Source of the DNA: Hyparrhenia diplandra
Taxonomy: Eukaryota > Streptophyta > Magnoliopsida > Poales > Poaceae
Reading direction: 5' to 3'
DNA length: 64,000 nt
NCBI GenBank assembly: GCA_015847255.1
Contig: JADLZK010012339.1
Location: 62,001 to 126,000 of the forward strand
Under the pieces are notes generated by a model. That model was not told the DNA's origin and searched no databases. It worked only from the letters and a program-made list of their open reading frames with translations. The stretch's first letter is position 1, and every line of letters starts with the position of its first letter. Both the position numbers and the translations under genes were made by a program. Positions 23,392-36,000 of this stretch are shown here, in pieces.

Positions 23392-23420
23392 CCGTAGCGT
23401 TAGCACGGGCACTATACTAG
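23392..23420 (+). other. Helitron 3' terminus with hairpin and CTAG
   Basis: The hairpin at 23392-23408 has stem CCGT (23392-23395) with ACGG (23405-23408), a bulged A at 23396, an inner GC/GC pair (23397-23398 with 23403-23404) and a GTTA loop. Twelve bases separate the stem from the end, which reads ACTATACTAG. A short hairpin about 10-12 nt before CTRR is the Helitron terminator signal for rolling-circle transposition. Confidence 0.88.
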
Positions 23421-23504
23421 TTCAATGCGGCTATCGAATCGAGCTAGACTTTTTCGCGGTTGTGGAATCAAATTGCACACCCTAGAGAACCTAAATTTGA
23501 GGAA
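23421..23504 (+). repeat. 3' part of monomer M55
   Basis: Starts 'ttcaatgcggctatcg', directly after the Helitron CTAG end. Most monomers read 'agattccaatgcgg' here. M55 has one c fewer, a variant also seen near 10591 and 15739, so the junction needs no base gain or loss caused by insertion. Confidence 0.92.
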
Positions 23505-26446
23505 GTGGACCATTAGAGTTTTTCTAAGAATCACTTGTCATAGGCCTCAAAGTAGCACTTGTTTAGAGCGAAATCTTGAAATTCCATCGAAAATCTACGT
23601 AATCGACCTACGTCATTGAAACAAGAAGGGGACGCGACACGAAAGGTACATAGGAAGTTAGGGTGGACAGGTTAGATGATGGTAGGATCAATTACATTGC
23701 GTTCCCCAACCGTTAATATATGTTTCGGATGTGACATTAGGAAGCTAGCTATTTTTTTTCATCGCGACCTCAAAACAAAAGAAGTTTCCAATCCGGCTAT
23801 GCAATCGAGCTAGACTTTTTCGTGGTTGTGGAATCAAATGCCATACCCTAGAGAACCTAAATTTGAACAAGTGGACCATTAGAGGGTTTTTCTATGAATC
23901 ACATGTCATAGGCCTCAAAGTAGCACTTGTTTAGAGCGAAAATCTTGAAATTCCATCAAAAAATCTACGTTATTAGACCTACGTGCAAAAACAAGAAGGA
24001 GCGACACGAAAGGTACATAGGAAGTTAGGGTGGACAGGTTAGATGATGGTAGGATCAATTACATTGCGTTCCCCAACCCGTTAATATATGTTTACGGATG
24101 TGACATTAGGGATTTGCCGGGCGCTGTTTTTATCGCGACCTCAAAACAAAGAAGTTTCCAATCCGGCTATACAATCGAGCTAGACTTTTTCGCGGTTGTG
24201 GAATCAAATGCCATACCCTAGAGAACCTAAATTTGAACAAGTGGACCATTAGAGGGTTTTTCTATGAATCACATGTCATAGGCCTCCAAGTAGCACTTGT
24301 TTAGAGCGAAATCTTGGAATTCCATCGAAAATCTACGTCGGTCGACCTACGTGCGAAACAAGAAGGGAGCGACACGAAAGGTACATAGGAAGTTAGGGTG
24401 GATTGGTTAGATGATGGTAGGATCAATTACATTGCGTTCCCCAACCATTAATATATGTTTCTGGATGTGACATTAGGGACTGCTGACGCTGATTTCAGCG
24501 CGAACTCAAAACAAAGAGAAGTTTCCAATGCGGCTATCGAATCGACCAAGACTTTTTTGTGGTTGTGGGATCAAATGCCTCACCCAAGATAACCTAAAAT
24601 TGAGGAAGTGGACCATTAGAGAGTTTTTCTAAGAATCACTTGTCAGAGGCCTCAAAGTAGCACTTGTTTAGAGTGAAATCTTGGAATTCCATTGAAAATC
24701 TACGTATCACCTACCTACGCATCGAAAACAAGAAGGGGAACGGCACGAAAAGGTACATAGGGAGTTAGGGTGGATAGGTTAGATGATGGTACGATCAATT
24801 ACATTGCATTCCCCAACCATCAATATATGTTTCTGGATGTGACATTGGGGACTGCTGCCGTTGATTTCAGCGCGAACTCAAAACAAAGAGAAGATTCCAA
24901 TACGGCTATCGAATCGAGCTAGACTTTTTCACGGTTGTGAATCAAATGTCACACCCTAGAGAACCTAACGTTGAACAAAGTGGACCATTAGAGGGTTTTT
25001 CAAAAATCACATGTCATAGGCCTCAAAGTAGCACTTGTTTAGAGCGAAATCTTGGAATTCCATCAAAATCTCTGGTCGACCTACGCATAGAAACAAGAAG
25101 GGAAGCGGCACGAAAGGTACATAGGAAGTTAGGGTGGAGAGGTTAGATGATGGTAGGATCAATTACATTGCGTTCCCCAACCGTTAATATATCTTTACGG
25201 ATGTGACATTAGGGATGCCGGTTTGTTTTCAACGCGACCTCAAAACAAAGAGAAGTTTCCAATCCCGGCTATAGAATCGTGCTAGACTTTTTTCGCGGTT
25301 GTGGAATCAAATGCCACACCCTAGAGAACCTAAATTTGAGGAAGTGGACCATAAGAGAGTTTTTCTAAGAATCACTTGTCATAGGCCTCAAAGTACCACT
25401 TGTTTAGAGCGAAATCTTGGAATTCCATCGAAAATCTACGTGTCGACCTACGTGCAGACATAAGAAGGGGAGCGACACGAAAGGTACATAGAAAGTTAGG
25501 GTGGATAGGTTAGATGATGGTAGGATCAATTACATTGCGTTCCCCAACCGTTATTATATGTTTTTAGATGTGACATTGGGGGGCTGGCCGGGCGCTGATT
25601 TCAGCGCGAACTCAAAACAAAGAGAAGTTACCAATGCGGCTATTGAATCGACCTAGACTTTTTCGCGGTTGAGGGATCAAATGCGTCACCCAAGATAATC
25701 TAAATTTGAGGAAGTGGACCAGAAGAGAGTTTTTCTAAGAATCACTTGTCATAGGCCTCAAAGTACCACTTGTTTAGAGCGAAATCTTGGAATTCCATCG
25801 AAAATCTCTGTGTCGACCTACGTACCGACATAAGAAGGGGAACGGCACGAAAGGTACATAGAAAGTTAGGGTGGATAGGTTAGATGATGGTAGGATCAAT
25901 TACATTGCGTTCCCCAACCGTTATTATATGTTTTTGGATGTGACATTGGGGGCGGTGGCGCTGATTTCAGCGTGAACTCAAAACAAAGAGAAGTTACCAA
26001 TGCAGCTATCGAATCGACCTAGACTTTTTCGCGGTTGTGGGATCAAATGCGTCACCCTAGATAATCTAAATTTGAGGAAGTGGACCATAAGAGAGTTTTT
26101 CTAAGAATCACTTTTCATAGGCCTCAAAGTAGCACTTGTTTAGAGCGAAATCTTGGAATTCCATCGAAAATCTACGTGGTGGACCTATGTGCCGAAACAA
26201 GAAGGGAATGGCACGAAAGGTACATAGCAAGTTAGGGTGGATAGGTTAGATGATGGTAGGATCAATTACATTGCGTTCCCCAACCGTTAATATATGTTTT
26301 GGATGTGATATTAGGGACAGGCGGGCGCTGATTTCAACGTGAAATCAAAACAAAGAGAAGTTTCCAATCCGGCTATAGAATCGAGCTAGACTTTTTCGCC
26401 GTTGTGGAATCAAATGCCTCACCCTAGAGAACCTAAATTTGAACAA
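23505..26446 (+). repeat. Eight-monomer higher-order unit, copy 1 (R1-R8)
   Basis: Monomer starts: 23505, 23871, 24241, 24608, 24980, 25344, 25714, 26080. Markers in order: R1 'cggctatgcaatcg'; R2 'ctatgaatcac' with 'cggctatacaatcg'; R3 'aggcctccaag', 'gtggattgg' and 'aaccattaatatatg'; R4 'agagtgaaatc' and 'aaccatcaatatatg'; R5 'gtggagagg' and 'atatctttacgg'; R6-R7 'gacataagaagg' and 'gttattatatg'; R8 'cacttttcatagg', 'tagcaagttaggg', 'gtgatatta' and 'tcgccgttgtgg'. R9-R17 repeat this order. Confidence 0.82.
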
Positions 26447-29400
26447 GTGGACCATTAGAGAGTTTTTCTAAGAATCACTTGTCATAGGCCTCAAAGTACC
26501 ACTTGTTTAGAGCGAAATCTTGGAATTCCATCGAGAATCTCTCACGGTAGACCTACGTCTTTGAAACAAGAAGGGGAACGGCACGAAAGGTACATAGGAA
26601 GTTAGGGTGGACAGGTTAGATGATGGTAGGATCAATTACATTGCGTTCCCCAACCGTTAATATATGTTTCTGGATGTGACATTAGGGACTGCTGGCGCTG
26701 TTTTCATCGCGACCTCAAAACAAAGAGAAGTTTCCAATCCGGCTATGCAATCGAGCTAGACTTTTTCGTGGTTGTGGAATCAAATGCCATACCCTAGAGA
26801 ACCTAAATTTGAACAAGTGGACCATTAGAGGGTTTTTCTATGAATCACATGTCATAGGCCTCAAAGTAGCACTTGTTTAGAGCGAAATCTTGAAATTCCA
26901 TCAAAAATCTCTGGTGGACCTACGCACCGAAACAAGAAGGGGAATGCGACACGAAAGGTACATAGGAAGTTAGGGTGGATAGGTTAGATGATGGTAGGAT
27001 CAATTACATTGCGTTCCCCCAACCGTTAATATATGTTTCGGATGTGACATTAGGGATCGGCCGGGCGCATTTGTTTTCATCGCGACCTCAAAACAAAGAG
27101 AAGTTTCCAATCCGGCTATACAATCGAGCTAGACTTTTTCGCGGTTGTGGAATCAAATGCCATACCCTAGAGAACCTAAATTTGAACAAGTGGACCATTA
27201 GAGGGTTTTTCTATGAATCACATGTCATAGGCCTCCAAGTAGCACTTGTTTAGAGCGAAATCTTGGAATTCCATCGAAAATCTCTGTGTCGACCTACGTA
27301 CCGAAACAAGAAGGGGAACGACACGAAAGGTACATAGGAAGTTAGGGTGGATTGGTTAGATGATGGTAGGATCAATTACATTGCGTTCCCCAACCATTAA
27401 TATATGTTTACGGATGTGACATTAGGGGGCCGACGCTGATTTCAACGTGAACTCAAAACAAAGAGAAGTTTCCAATGCGGCTATAGAATCGACCAAGACT
27501 TTTTGTGGTTGTGGGATCAAATGCCTCACCCAAGATAACCTAAAATTGAGGAAGTGGACCATTAGAGAGTTTTTCTAAGAATCACTTGTCGGAGGCCTCA
27601 AAGTAGCACTTGTTTAGAGTGAAATCTTGGAATTCCATTGAAAATCTACGTAATCGACCTACGCATAGAAACAAGAAGGGAACGGCACGAAAGGTACATA
27701 GGGAGTTAGGGTGGATAGGTTAGATGATGGTACGATCAATTACATTGCATTCCCCAACCATCAATATATGTTTCGGATGTGACATTGGGGGGCTGGCGCT
27801 TAGTTGATTTCAAGCGTGAACTCAAAACAAAGAGAAGATTCCAATGCGGCTATCGAATCGAGCTAGACTTTTCACGGTTGTGAATCAAATGTCACACCCT
27901 AGAGAACCTAACTTTGAACAAGTGGACCATTAGAGGGTTTTTCAAAAATCACATGTCATAGGCCTCAAAGTAGCACTTGTTTAGAGCGAAATCTTGGAAT
28001 TCCATCAAAAATCTTCGTCAGGGAGACCTACGCATCAAAACAAGAAGGGGAACGACACGAAAGGTACATAGGAAGTTAGGGTGGAGAGGTTAGATGATGG
28101 TAGGATCAATTACATTGCGTTCCCCAACCGTTAATATATCTTTACGGATGTGACATTAGGGGCTCTTTGGTCTTTGTTTTTCAACGCGACCTCAAAACAA
28201 AGAGAAGTTTCCAATCCGGCTATAGAATCGTGCTAGACTTTTCGCGGTTGTGGAATCAAATGCCACACCCTAGAGAACCTAAATTTGAGGAAGTGGACCA
28301 TAAGAGAGTTTTTCTAAGAATCACTTGTCATAGGCCTCAAAGTACCACTTGTTTAGAGCGAAATCTTGGAATTCCATCGAAAATCTCGTAATGGACCTAC
28401 GTATCGACATAAGAAGGGGAAGCGACACTTAAAGGTACATAGAAAGTTAGGGTGGATAGGTTAGATGATGGTAGGATCAATTACATTGCGTTCCCCAACC
28501 GTTATTATATGTTTTTAGATGTGACATTGGGATCGGCCTGGCGTTGATTTCATTGCGAACTCAAACAAAGAGAAGTTACCAATGCGGCTATTGAATCGAC
28601 CTAGACTTTTTCGCGGTTGAGGGATCAAATGCGTCACCCAAGATAATCTAAATTTGAGGAAGTGGACCATAAGAGAGTTTTTCTAAGAATCACTTGTCAT
28701 AGGCCTCAAAGTACCACTTGTTTAGAGCGAAATCTTGGAATTCCATCGAAAATCTACGTAATGGACCTACCACGCATCAAAACATAAGAAGGAAGCGGCA
28801 CGAAAGGTACATAGAAAGTTAGGGTGGATAGGTTAGATGATGGTAGGATCAATTACATTGCGTTCCCCAACCGTTATTATATGTTTTTAGATGTGACATT
28901 GGGGATCCGGTGGCGCTGATTTCAACGTGAACTCAAAACAAAGAGAAGTTACCAATGCGGCTATTGAATCGACCTAGACTTTTTCGCGGTTGAGGGATCA
29001 AATGCGTCACCCAAGATAATCTAAATTTGAGGAAGTGGACCATAAGAGAGTTTTTCTAAGAATCACTTGTCATAGGCCTCAAAGTACCACTTGTTTAGAG
29101 CGAAATCTTGGAATTCCATCAAAATCTACGTAATCGACCTACGTACCGACATAAGAAGGGGAACGACACTAAAGGTACATAGAAAGTTAGGGTGGATAGG
29201 TTAGATGATGGTAGGATCAATTACATTGCGTTCCCCAACCGTTATTATATGTTTTTGGATGTGACATTGGGGACGGCGGGCGCTGATTTCAACGTGAACT
29301 CAAAACAAAGAGAAGTTACCAATGCGGCTATCGAATCGACCTAGACTTTTTTTCGCGGTTGTGGGATCAAATGCGTCACCCTAGATAATCTAAATTTGAG

Positions 29401-29774
29401 GAAGTGGACCATAAGAGAGTTTTTTCTAAGAATCACTTTTCATAGGCCTCAAAGTAGCACTTGTTTAGAGCGAAATCTTGGAATTCCATCGAAAATCTAC
29501 GGGTGGTCGACCTATGTACCGAAACAAGAAGGGGAACGACACGAAAGGTACATAGGAAGTTAGGGTGGATAGGTTAGATGATGGTAGGATCAATTACATT
29601 GCGTTCCCCAACCGTTAATATATCTTTCGGATGTGACATTGGGGATGGCGGGTATTTGTTTTCAACGTGACCTCAAAACAAAGAGAAGTTTCCAATCCGG
29701 CTATAGAATCGAGCTAGACTTTTTCGCGGTTGTGGAATCAAATGCCACACCCTAGAGAACCTAAATTTGAGGAA
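26447..29774 (+). repeat. Eight-monomer higher-order unit, copy 2, nine monomers (R9-R17)
   Basis: Monomer starts: 26447, 26817, 27190, 27554, 27922, 28293, 28662, 29035, 29404. R9-R14 match R1-R6 at offsets of 2,942-2,949 bp. There are then three consecutive 'gacataagaagg'/'gttattatatg' units (R14-R16) where copy 1 has two (R6-R7), so one unit was gained. R17 starts like R8 ('cacttttcatagg', 'gacctatgta') but lacks its 'gtgatatta' half, so it is a recombinant monomer. Confidence 0.8.
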
Positions 29775-32700
29775 GTGGACCATAAGAGAGTTTTTCTAAG
29801 AATCACTTGTCATAGGCCTCAAAGTACCACTTGTTTAGAGCGAAATCTTGGAATTCCATCAAAAATCTCGTAATGGACCTACGCATAGGAAACAAGAAGG
29901 GAAGCGACACGAAAGGTACATAGGAAGTTAGGGTGGACAGGTTAGATGATGGTAGGATCAATTACATTGCGTTCCCCAACCGTTAATATATGTTTACGGA
30001 TGTGACATTAGGGGAGCTATTTGTTTTCAACGTGACCTCAAAACAAAGAGAAGTTTTCAATCCGGCTATAGAATCGAGCTAGACTTTTTCGCGGTTGTGG
30101 AATCAAATGCCACACCCTAGAGAACCTAAATTTGAGGAAGTGGACCATTAGAGAGGTTTTCTAAGAATCACTTGTCATAGGCCTCAAAGTAGCACTTGTT
30201 TAGAGCGAAATCTTGAAATTCCATCAAAAATCTACGTAATGGACCTACGCATCAAACAAGAAGGGAAGCGACACGAAAGGTACATAGGAAGTTAGGGTGG
30301 ACAGGTTTGATGATGGTAGGATCACTTACATTGCGTTCCCCAACCGTTAATATATGTTTTCGGATGTGACATTAGGGGACCGGGCGCATTTGTTTTCATC
30401 GCGACCTCAAAACAAAGAGAAGTTTCCAATCTGGCTATAGAATCGAGCTAGACTTTTTCGCGGTTGTGGAATCAAATGCCATACCCTAGAGAACCTAAAT
30501 TTGAACAAGTGGACCATTAGAGGGTTTTTCTATGAATCACATGTCATAGGCCACCAAGTAGCACTTGTTTAGAGCAAAATCTTGGAATTCCATCGAAAAT
30601 CTCTGTGTCGACCTACGTACCGAAACAAGTAGGGGAACGACACGAAAGGTACATAGGAAGTTAGGGTGGATTGGTTAGATGATGGTAGGATCAATTACAT
30701 TGCGTTCCCCAACCATTAATATATGTTTACGGATGTGACATTGGGGATCGCCGGCGCGATTTCAGCGTGAACTCAAAACAAAGAGAAGTTTCCAATGCGG
30801 CTATCGAATCGACCAAGACTTTTTGTGGTTGTGGGATCAAATGCCTCACCCTAGATAACCTAAAATTGAGGAAGTGGACCATTAGAGAGTTTTTCTAAGA
30901 ATCACTTGTCGGAGGCCTCAAAGTAGCACTTGTTTAGAGTGAAATCTTGGAATTCCATTGAAAATCTTCGTCAGGTAGACCTACACGCCGAAACAAGAAG
31001 GGAACGGCACGAAAGGTACATAGGGAGTTAGGGTGGATAGGTTAGATGATGGTACGATCAATTACATTGCATTCCCCAACCATCAATATATGTTTCTGGA
31101 TGTGACATTGGGGACTGCTGCCGTTGATTTCAGCGCGAACTCAAAACAAAGAGAAGATTCCAATGCGGCTATCGAATCGAGCTAGACTTTTTCACGGTTG
31201 TGAATCAAATGTCACACCCTAGAGAACCTAACTTTGAACAAGTGGACCATTAGAGGGTTTTTCTAAAAATCACATGTCATAGGCCTCAAAGTAGCACTTG
31301 TTTAGAGCGAAATCTTGGAATTCCATCGAAAATCTGCGTGGTCGACCTACGTGCATCGAAACAAGAAGGGAAGCGGCACGAAAGGTACATAGGAAGTTAG
31401 GGTGGATAGGTTAGATGATGGTAGGATCAATTACATTGCGTTCCCCAACCGTTAATATATCTTTCTGGATGTGACATTAGGGACTGCTGGCGCTGTTTTC
31501 AACGCGACCTCAAAACAAAGAGAAGTTTCCAATCCAGCTATAGAATCGAGCTAGACTTTTTCGCGGTTGTGGAATCAAATGCCACACCCTAGAGAACCTA
31601 AATTTGAGGAAGTGGACCATAAGAGAGTTTTTCTAAGAATCACTTGTCATAGGCCTCAAAGTTCCACTTGTTTAGAGCGAAATCTTGGAATTTCATCGAA
31701 AATCTCTGTGTCGACCTACGTACCGACATAAGAAGGGGAACGGCACGAAAGGTACATAGAAAGTTAGGGTGGATAGGTTAGATGATGGTAGGATCAATTA
31801 CATTGCGTTCCCCAACCGTTATTATATGTTTTTGGATGTGACATTGGGGACGGTGGCGCTGATTTCAGCGTGAACTCAAAACAAAGAGAAGTTACCAATG
31901 CGCTTTAGAATCGACCTAGACTTTTTTCGCGGTTGTGGGATCAAATGCGTCACCCTAGATAATCTAAATTTGAGGAAGTGGACCATAAGAGAGTTTTTCT
32001 AAGAATCACTTGTCATAGGCCTCAAAGTAGCACTTGTTTAGAGCGAAATCTTGGAATTCCATCGAAAATCTCTGTGTTGACCAACGTACCGAAACAAGAA
32101 GGGGAATGGCACGAAAGGTACATAGCAAGTTAGGGTGGATAGGTTAGATGATGGTAGGATCAATTACATTGCGTTTCCCAACCGTTAATATATGTTTCTG
32201 GATGTGATATTAGGGACTACTGGCGCTGATTTCAACGTGAAATCAAAACAAAGAGAAGTTTCCAGTCCGGCTATAGAATCGAGCTAGACTTTTTCGCCGT
32301 TGTGGAATCAAATGCCTCACCCTAGAGAACCTAAATTTGAACAAGTGGACCATTAGAGAGTTTTTCTAAGAATCACTTGTCATAGGCCTCAAAGTACCAC
32401 TTGTTTAGAGCGAAATCTTGGAATTCCATCGAGAATCTCTGTGTCGACCTACGTACCGAAACAAGAAGGGGAACGACACGAAAGGTACATAGGAAGTTAG
32501 GGTGGATAGGTTAGATGATGGTAGGATCAATTACATTGCGTTCCCCAACCGTTAATATATGTTTTGGATGTGACATTAGGGATGCCGGGCGTTGTTTTCA
32601 TCGCGACCTCAAAACAAAGAGAAGTTTCCAATGCGGCTATAGAATCGAGCTAGACTTTTTCGCGGTTGTGGAATCAAATGCCACACCCTAGAGAACCTAA

Positions 32701-33081
32701 ATTTGAACAAGTGGACCATTAGAGGGTTTTTCTATGAATCACATGTCATAGGCCTCAAAGTAGCACTTGTTTAGAGCAAAATCTTGGAATTCCATCGAAA
32801 ATCTACGTAGGTCGACCTACGCATCGAAACAAGAAGGGGAACGACATTTAAAGGTACATAGGAAGTTAGGGTGGATTGGTTAGATGATGGTAGGATCAAT
32901 TACATTGCGTTCCCCAACCATTAATATATGTTTCGGATGTGACATTGGGGATAGGCCGACGCTGATTTCAACGTGAACTCAAAACAAAGAGAAGTTTCCA
33001 ATGCGGCTATAGAATCGACCAAGACTTTTTTGTGGTTGTGGGATCAAATGCCTCACCCTAGATAACCTAAAATTTGAGGAA
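29775..33081 (+). repeat. Higher-order unit derivatives R18-R26
   Basis: Monomer starts: 29775, 30140, 30509, 30874, 31242, 31612, 31978, 32345, 32711. R21 carries 'aaccatcaatatatg' (matching R4 and R12), R23 'gttattatatg', R24 'gtgatatta' with 'tagcaagttaggg' (matching R8), R25 'catcgagaatc', and R26 'ctatgaatcac' with 'aaccattaatatatg'. From R21 to the next such unit (R27) is six monomers, so two units of the eight-monomer register are missing. Confidence 0.75.
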
Positions 33082-36000
33082 GTGGACCATTAGAGAGTTT
33101 TTCTAAGAATCACTTGTCGAGGCCTCAAAGTAGCACTTGTTTAGAGTGAAATCTTGGAATTCCATTGAAAAATCGTATTCGACCTACGTGCATCGAAACA
33201 AGAAGGGGAACGGCACGAAAGGTACATAGGGAGTTAGGGTGGATAGGTTAGATGATGGTACGATCAATTACATTGCATTCCCCAACCATCAATATATGTT
33301 TCTGGATGTGACATTGGGGACTGCTGGCGTTGATTTCAGCGCGAACTCAAAACAAAGAGAAGATTCCAATGCGGCTATCGAATCGAGCTAGACTTTTTCA
33401 CGGTTGTGAATCAAATGTCACACCCTAGAGAACCTAACTTTGAACAAGTGGACCATTAGAGGGTTTTTCTAAAAATCACATGTCATAGGCCTCAAAGTAG
33501 CACTTGTTTAGAGCGAAATCTTGGAATTCCATCGAAAATCTCTGTGTCGACCTACGTACCGAAACAAGAAGGGGAACGGCACGAAAGGTACATAGGAAGT
33601 TAGGGTGGATAGGTTAGATGATGGTAGGATCAATTACATTGCGTTCCCCAACCGTTAATATATCTTTATGGATGTGACATTAGGGACTGCTGGCGCTGTT
33701 TTCAACGCGACCTCAAAACAAAGAGAAGTTTTCAATCCAGCTATAGAATCGAGCTAGACTTTTTCGCGGTTGTGGAATCAAATGCCACACCCTAGAGAAC
33801 CTAAATTTGAGGAAGTGGACCATAAGAGAGTTTTTCTAAGAATCACTTGTCATAGGCCTCAAAGTACCACTTGTTTAGAGCGAAATCTTGGAATTTCATC
33901 GAAAATCTCGTCGTAATCCTACGCATCGAGACATAAGAAGGGGAACGACACGAAAGGTACATAGAAAGTTAGGGTGGATAGGTTAGATGATGGTAGGATC
34001 AATTACATTGCGTTCCCCAACCGTTATTATATGTTTTTGGATGTGACATTGGGGACAGCTGGCGCTGATTTCAGCGTGAACTCAAAACAAAGAGAAGTTA
34101 CCAATGCGGCTATCGAATCGACCTAGACTTTTTCGCGGTTGTGGGATCAAATGCGTCACCCTAGATAATCTAAATTTGAGGAAGTGGACCATAAAAGAGT
34201 TTTTCTAAGAATCACTTGTCATAGGCCTCAAAGTAGCACTTGTTTAGAGCGAAATCTTGGAATTCCATCGAAAATCTACGTGTTAGACCAACGCATCAAA
34301 AACAAGAAGGGGAACGACACGAAAGGTACATAGGAAGTTAGGGTGGATAGGTTAGATGATGGTAGGATCAATTACATTGCGTTCCCCAACCGTTAATATA
34401 TCTTTCTGGATGTGACATTAGGGACTGCTGGCGCTGTTTTCAACGTGACCTCAAAACAAAGAGAAGTTTCCAATCCGGCTATAGAATCGAGCTAGACTTT
34501 TTCGCGGTTGTGGAATCAAATGCCACACCCTAGAGAACCTAAATTTGAGGAAGTGGACCATAAGAGAGTTTTTCTAAGAATCACTTGTCATAGGCCTCAA
34601 AGTACCACTTGTTTAGAGCGAAATCTTGGAATTCCATCGAAAATCTTCGTAATGGAGCCTACGTGCACCGACATAAGAAGGGGAACGACACCTAAAAGGT
34701 ACATAGAAAGTTAGGGTGGATAGGTTAGATGATGGTAGGATCAATTACATTGCGTTCCCCAACCGTTATTATATGTTTTTAGATGTGACATTGGGATCGG
34801 CCGGCGCTGATTTCAGCGCGAACTCAAAACAAAGAGAAGTTACCAATGCGGCTATTGAATCGACCTAGACTTTTTTTTTCGCGGTTGAGGGATCAAATGC
34901 ATCACCCAAGATAATCTAAATTTGAGGAAGTGGACCATAAGAGAGTTTTTCTAAGAATCACTTGTCATAGGCCTCAAAGTACCACTTGTTTAGAGCGAAA
35001 TCTTGGAATTCCATCGAAAATCTCTGTGTCGACCTACGTACCGACATAAGAAGGGGAACGGCACGAAAGGTACATAGAAAGTTAGGGTGGATAGGTTAGA
35101 TGATGGTAGGATCAATTACATTGCGTTCCCCAACCGTTATTATATGTTTTTGGATGTGACATTGGGGACAGCTGGCGCTGATTTCAGCGTGAACTCAAAA
35201 CAAAGAGAAGTTACCAATGCGGCTATCGAATCGACCTAGACTTTTTCGCGGTTGTGGGATCAAATGCGTCACCCTAGATAATCTAAATTTGAGGAAGTGG
35301 ACCATAAGAGAGTTTTTCTAAGAATCACTTGTCATAGGCCTCAAAGTAGCACTTGTTTAGAGCGAAATCTTGGAATTCCATCGAAAATCTCTGTGTCGAC
35401 CAACGTACCGAAACAAGAAGGGGAATGGCACGAAAGGTACATAGCAAGTTAGGGTGGATAGGTTAGATGATGGTAGGATCAATTACATTGCGTTCCCCAA
35501 CCGTTAATATATGTTTCTGGATGTGATATTAGGACTGGCGGGCGCTGATTTCAACGTGAAATCAAAACAAAGAGAAGTTTCCAGTCCGGCTATAGAATCG
35601 AGCTAGACATTTTCGCCGTTGTGGAATCAAATGCCTCACCCTAGAGAACTTAAATTTGAAGAAGTGGACCATTAGAGAGTTTTTCTAAGAATCACTTGTC
35701 ATAGGCCTCAAAGTACCACTTGTTTAGAGCGAAATCTTGGAATTCCATCGAGAATCTCTGTGTCGACCTACGTACCAAAACGAGAAGGGGAACGACACGA
35801 AAGGTACATAGGAAGTTAGGGTGGATAGGTTAGATGATGGTAGGATCAATTACATTGCGTTCCCCAACCGTTAATATATCTTTTCGGATGTGACATTAGG
35901 GATTTCTTTATTTATTTGTTTTCAACGTGACCTCAAAACAAAGAGAAGTTTCCAATCCGGCTATAGAATCGAGCTAGACTTTTTCGCGGTTGTGGAATCA

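Larger units (their letters stand above)
20148..23420 (+). mobile_element. Non-autonomous Helitron, 3,273 bp
   Basis: Rolling-circle type DNA transposon. Seen: 5' end TCTCTACTATAAT; 3' end ACTATACTAG preceded by a GC-rich hairpin; insertion between A (20147) and T (23421) of the satellite; no target-site duplication and no terminal inverted repeats. These are the defining structural features of Helitrons, and the TCTCTACTA...CTAG form is typical of grasses. An autonomous element encodes a large Rep/helicase protein of well over 1,000 residues; no such frame fits here and none of the short frames resembles it. The element is therefore non-autonomous and would have been moved in trans. The orientation follows from the TC start and CTAG end. 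No second copy is present in the window. Confidence 0.9.

Noticed and set aside
20148..23420. LTR retrotransposon or TIR DNA transposon as the identity of the insert
   Set aside because: There are no long terminal repeats, no terminal inverted repeats and no target-site duplication. The ends and hairpin fit a Helitron.
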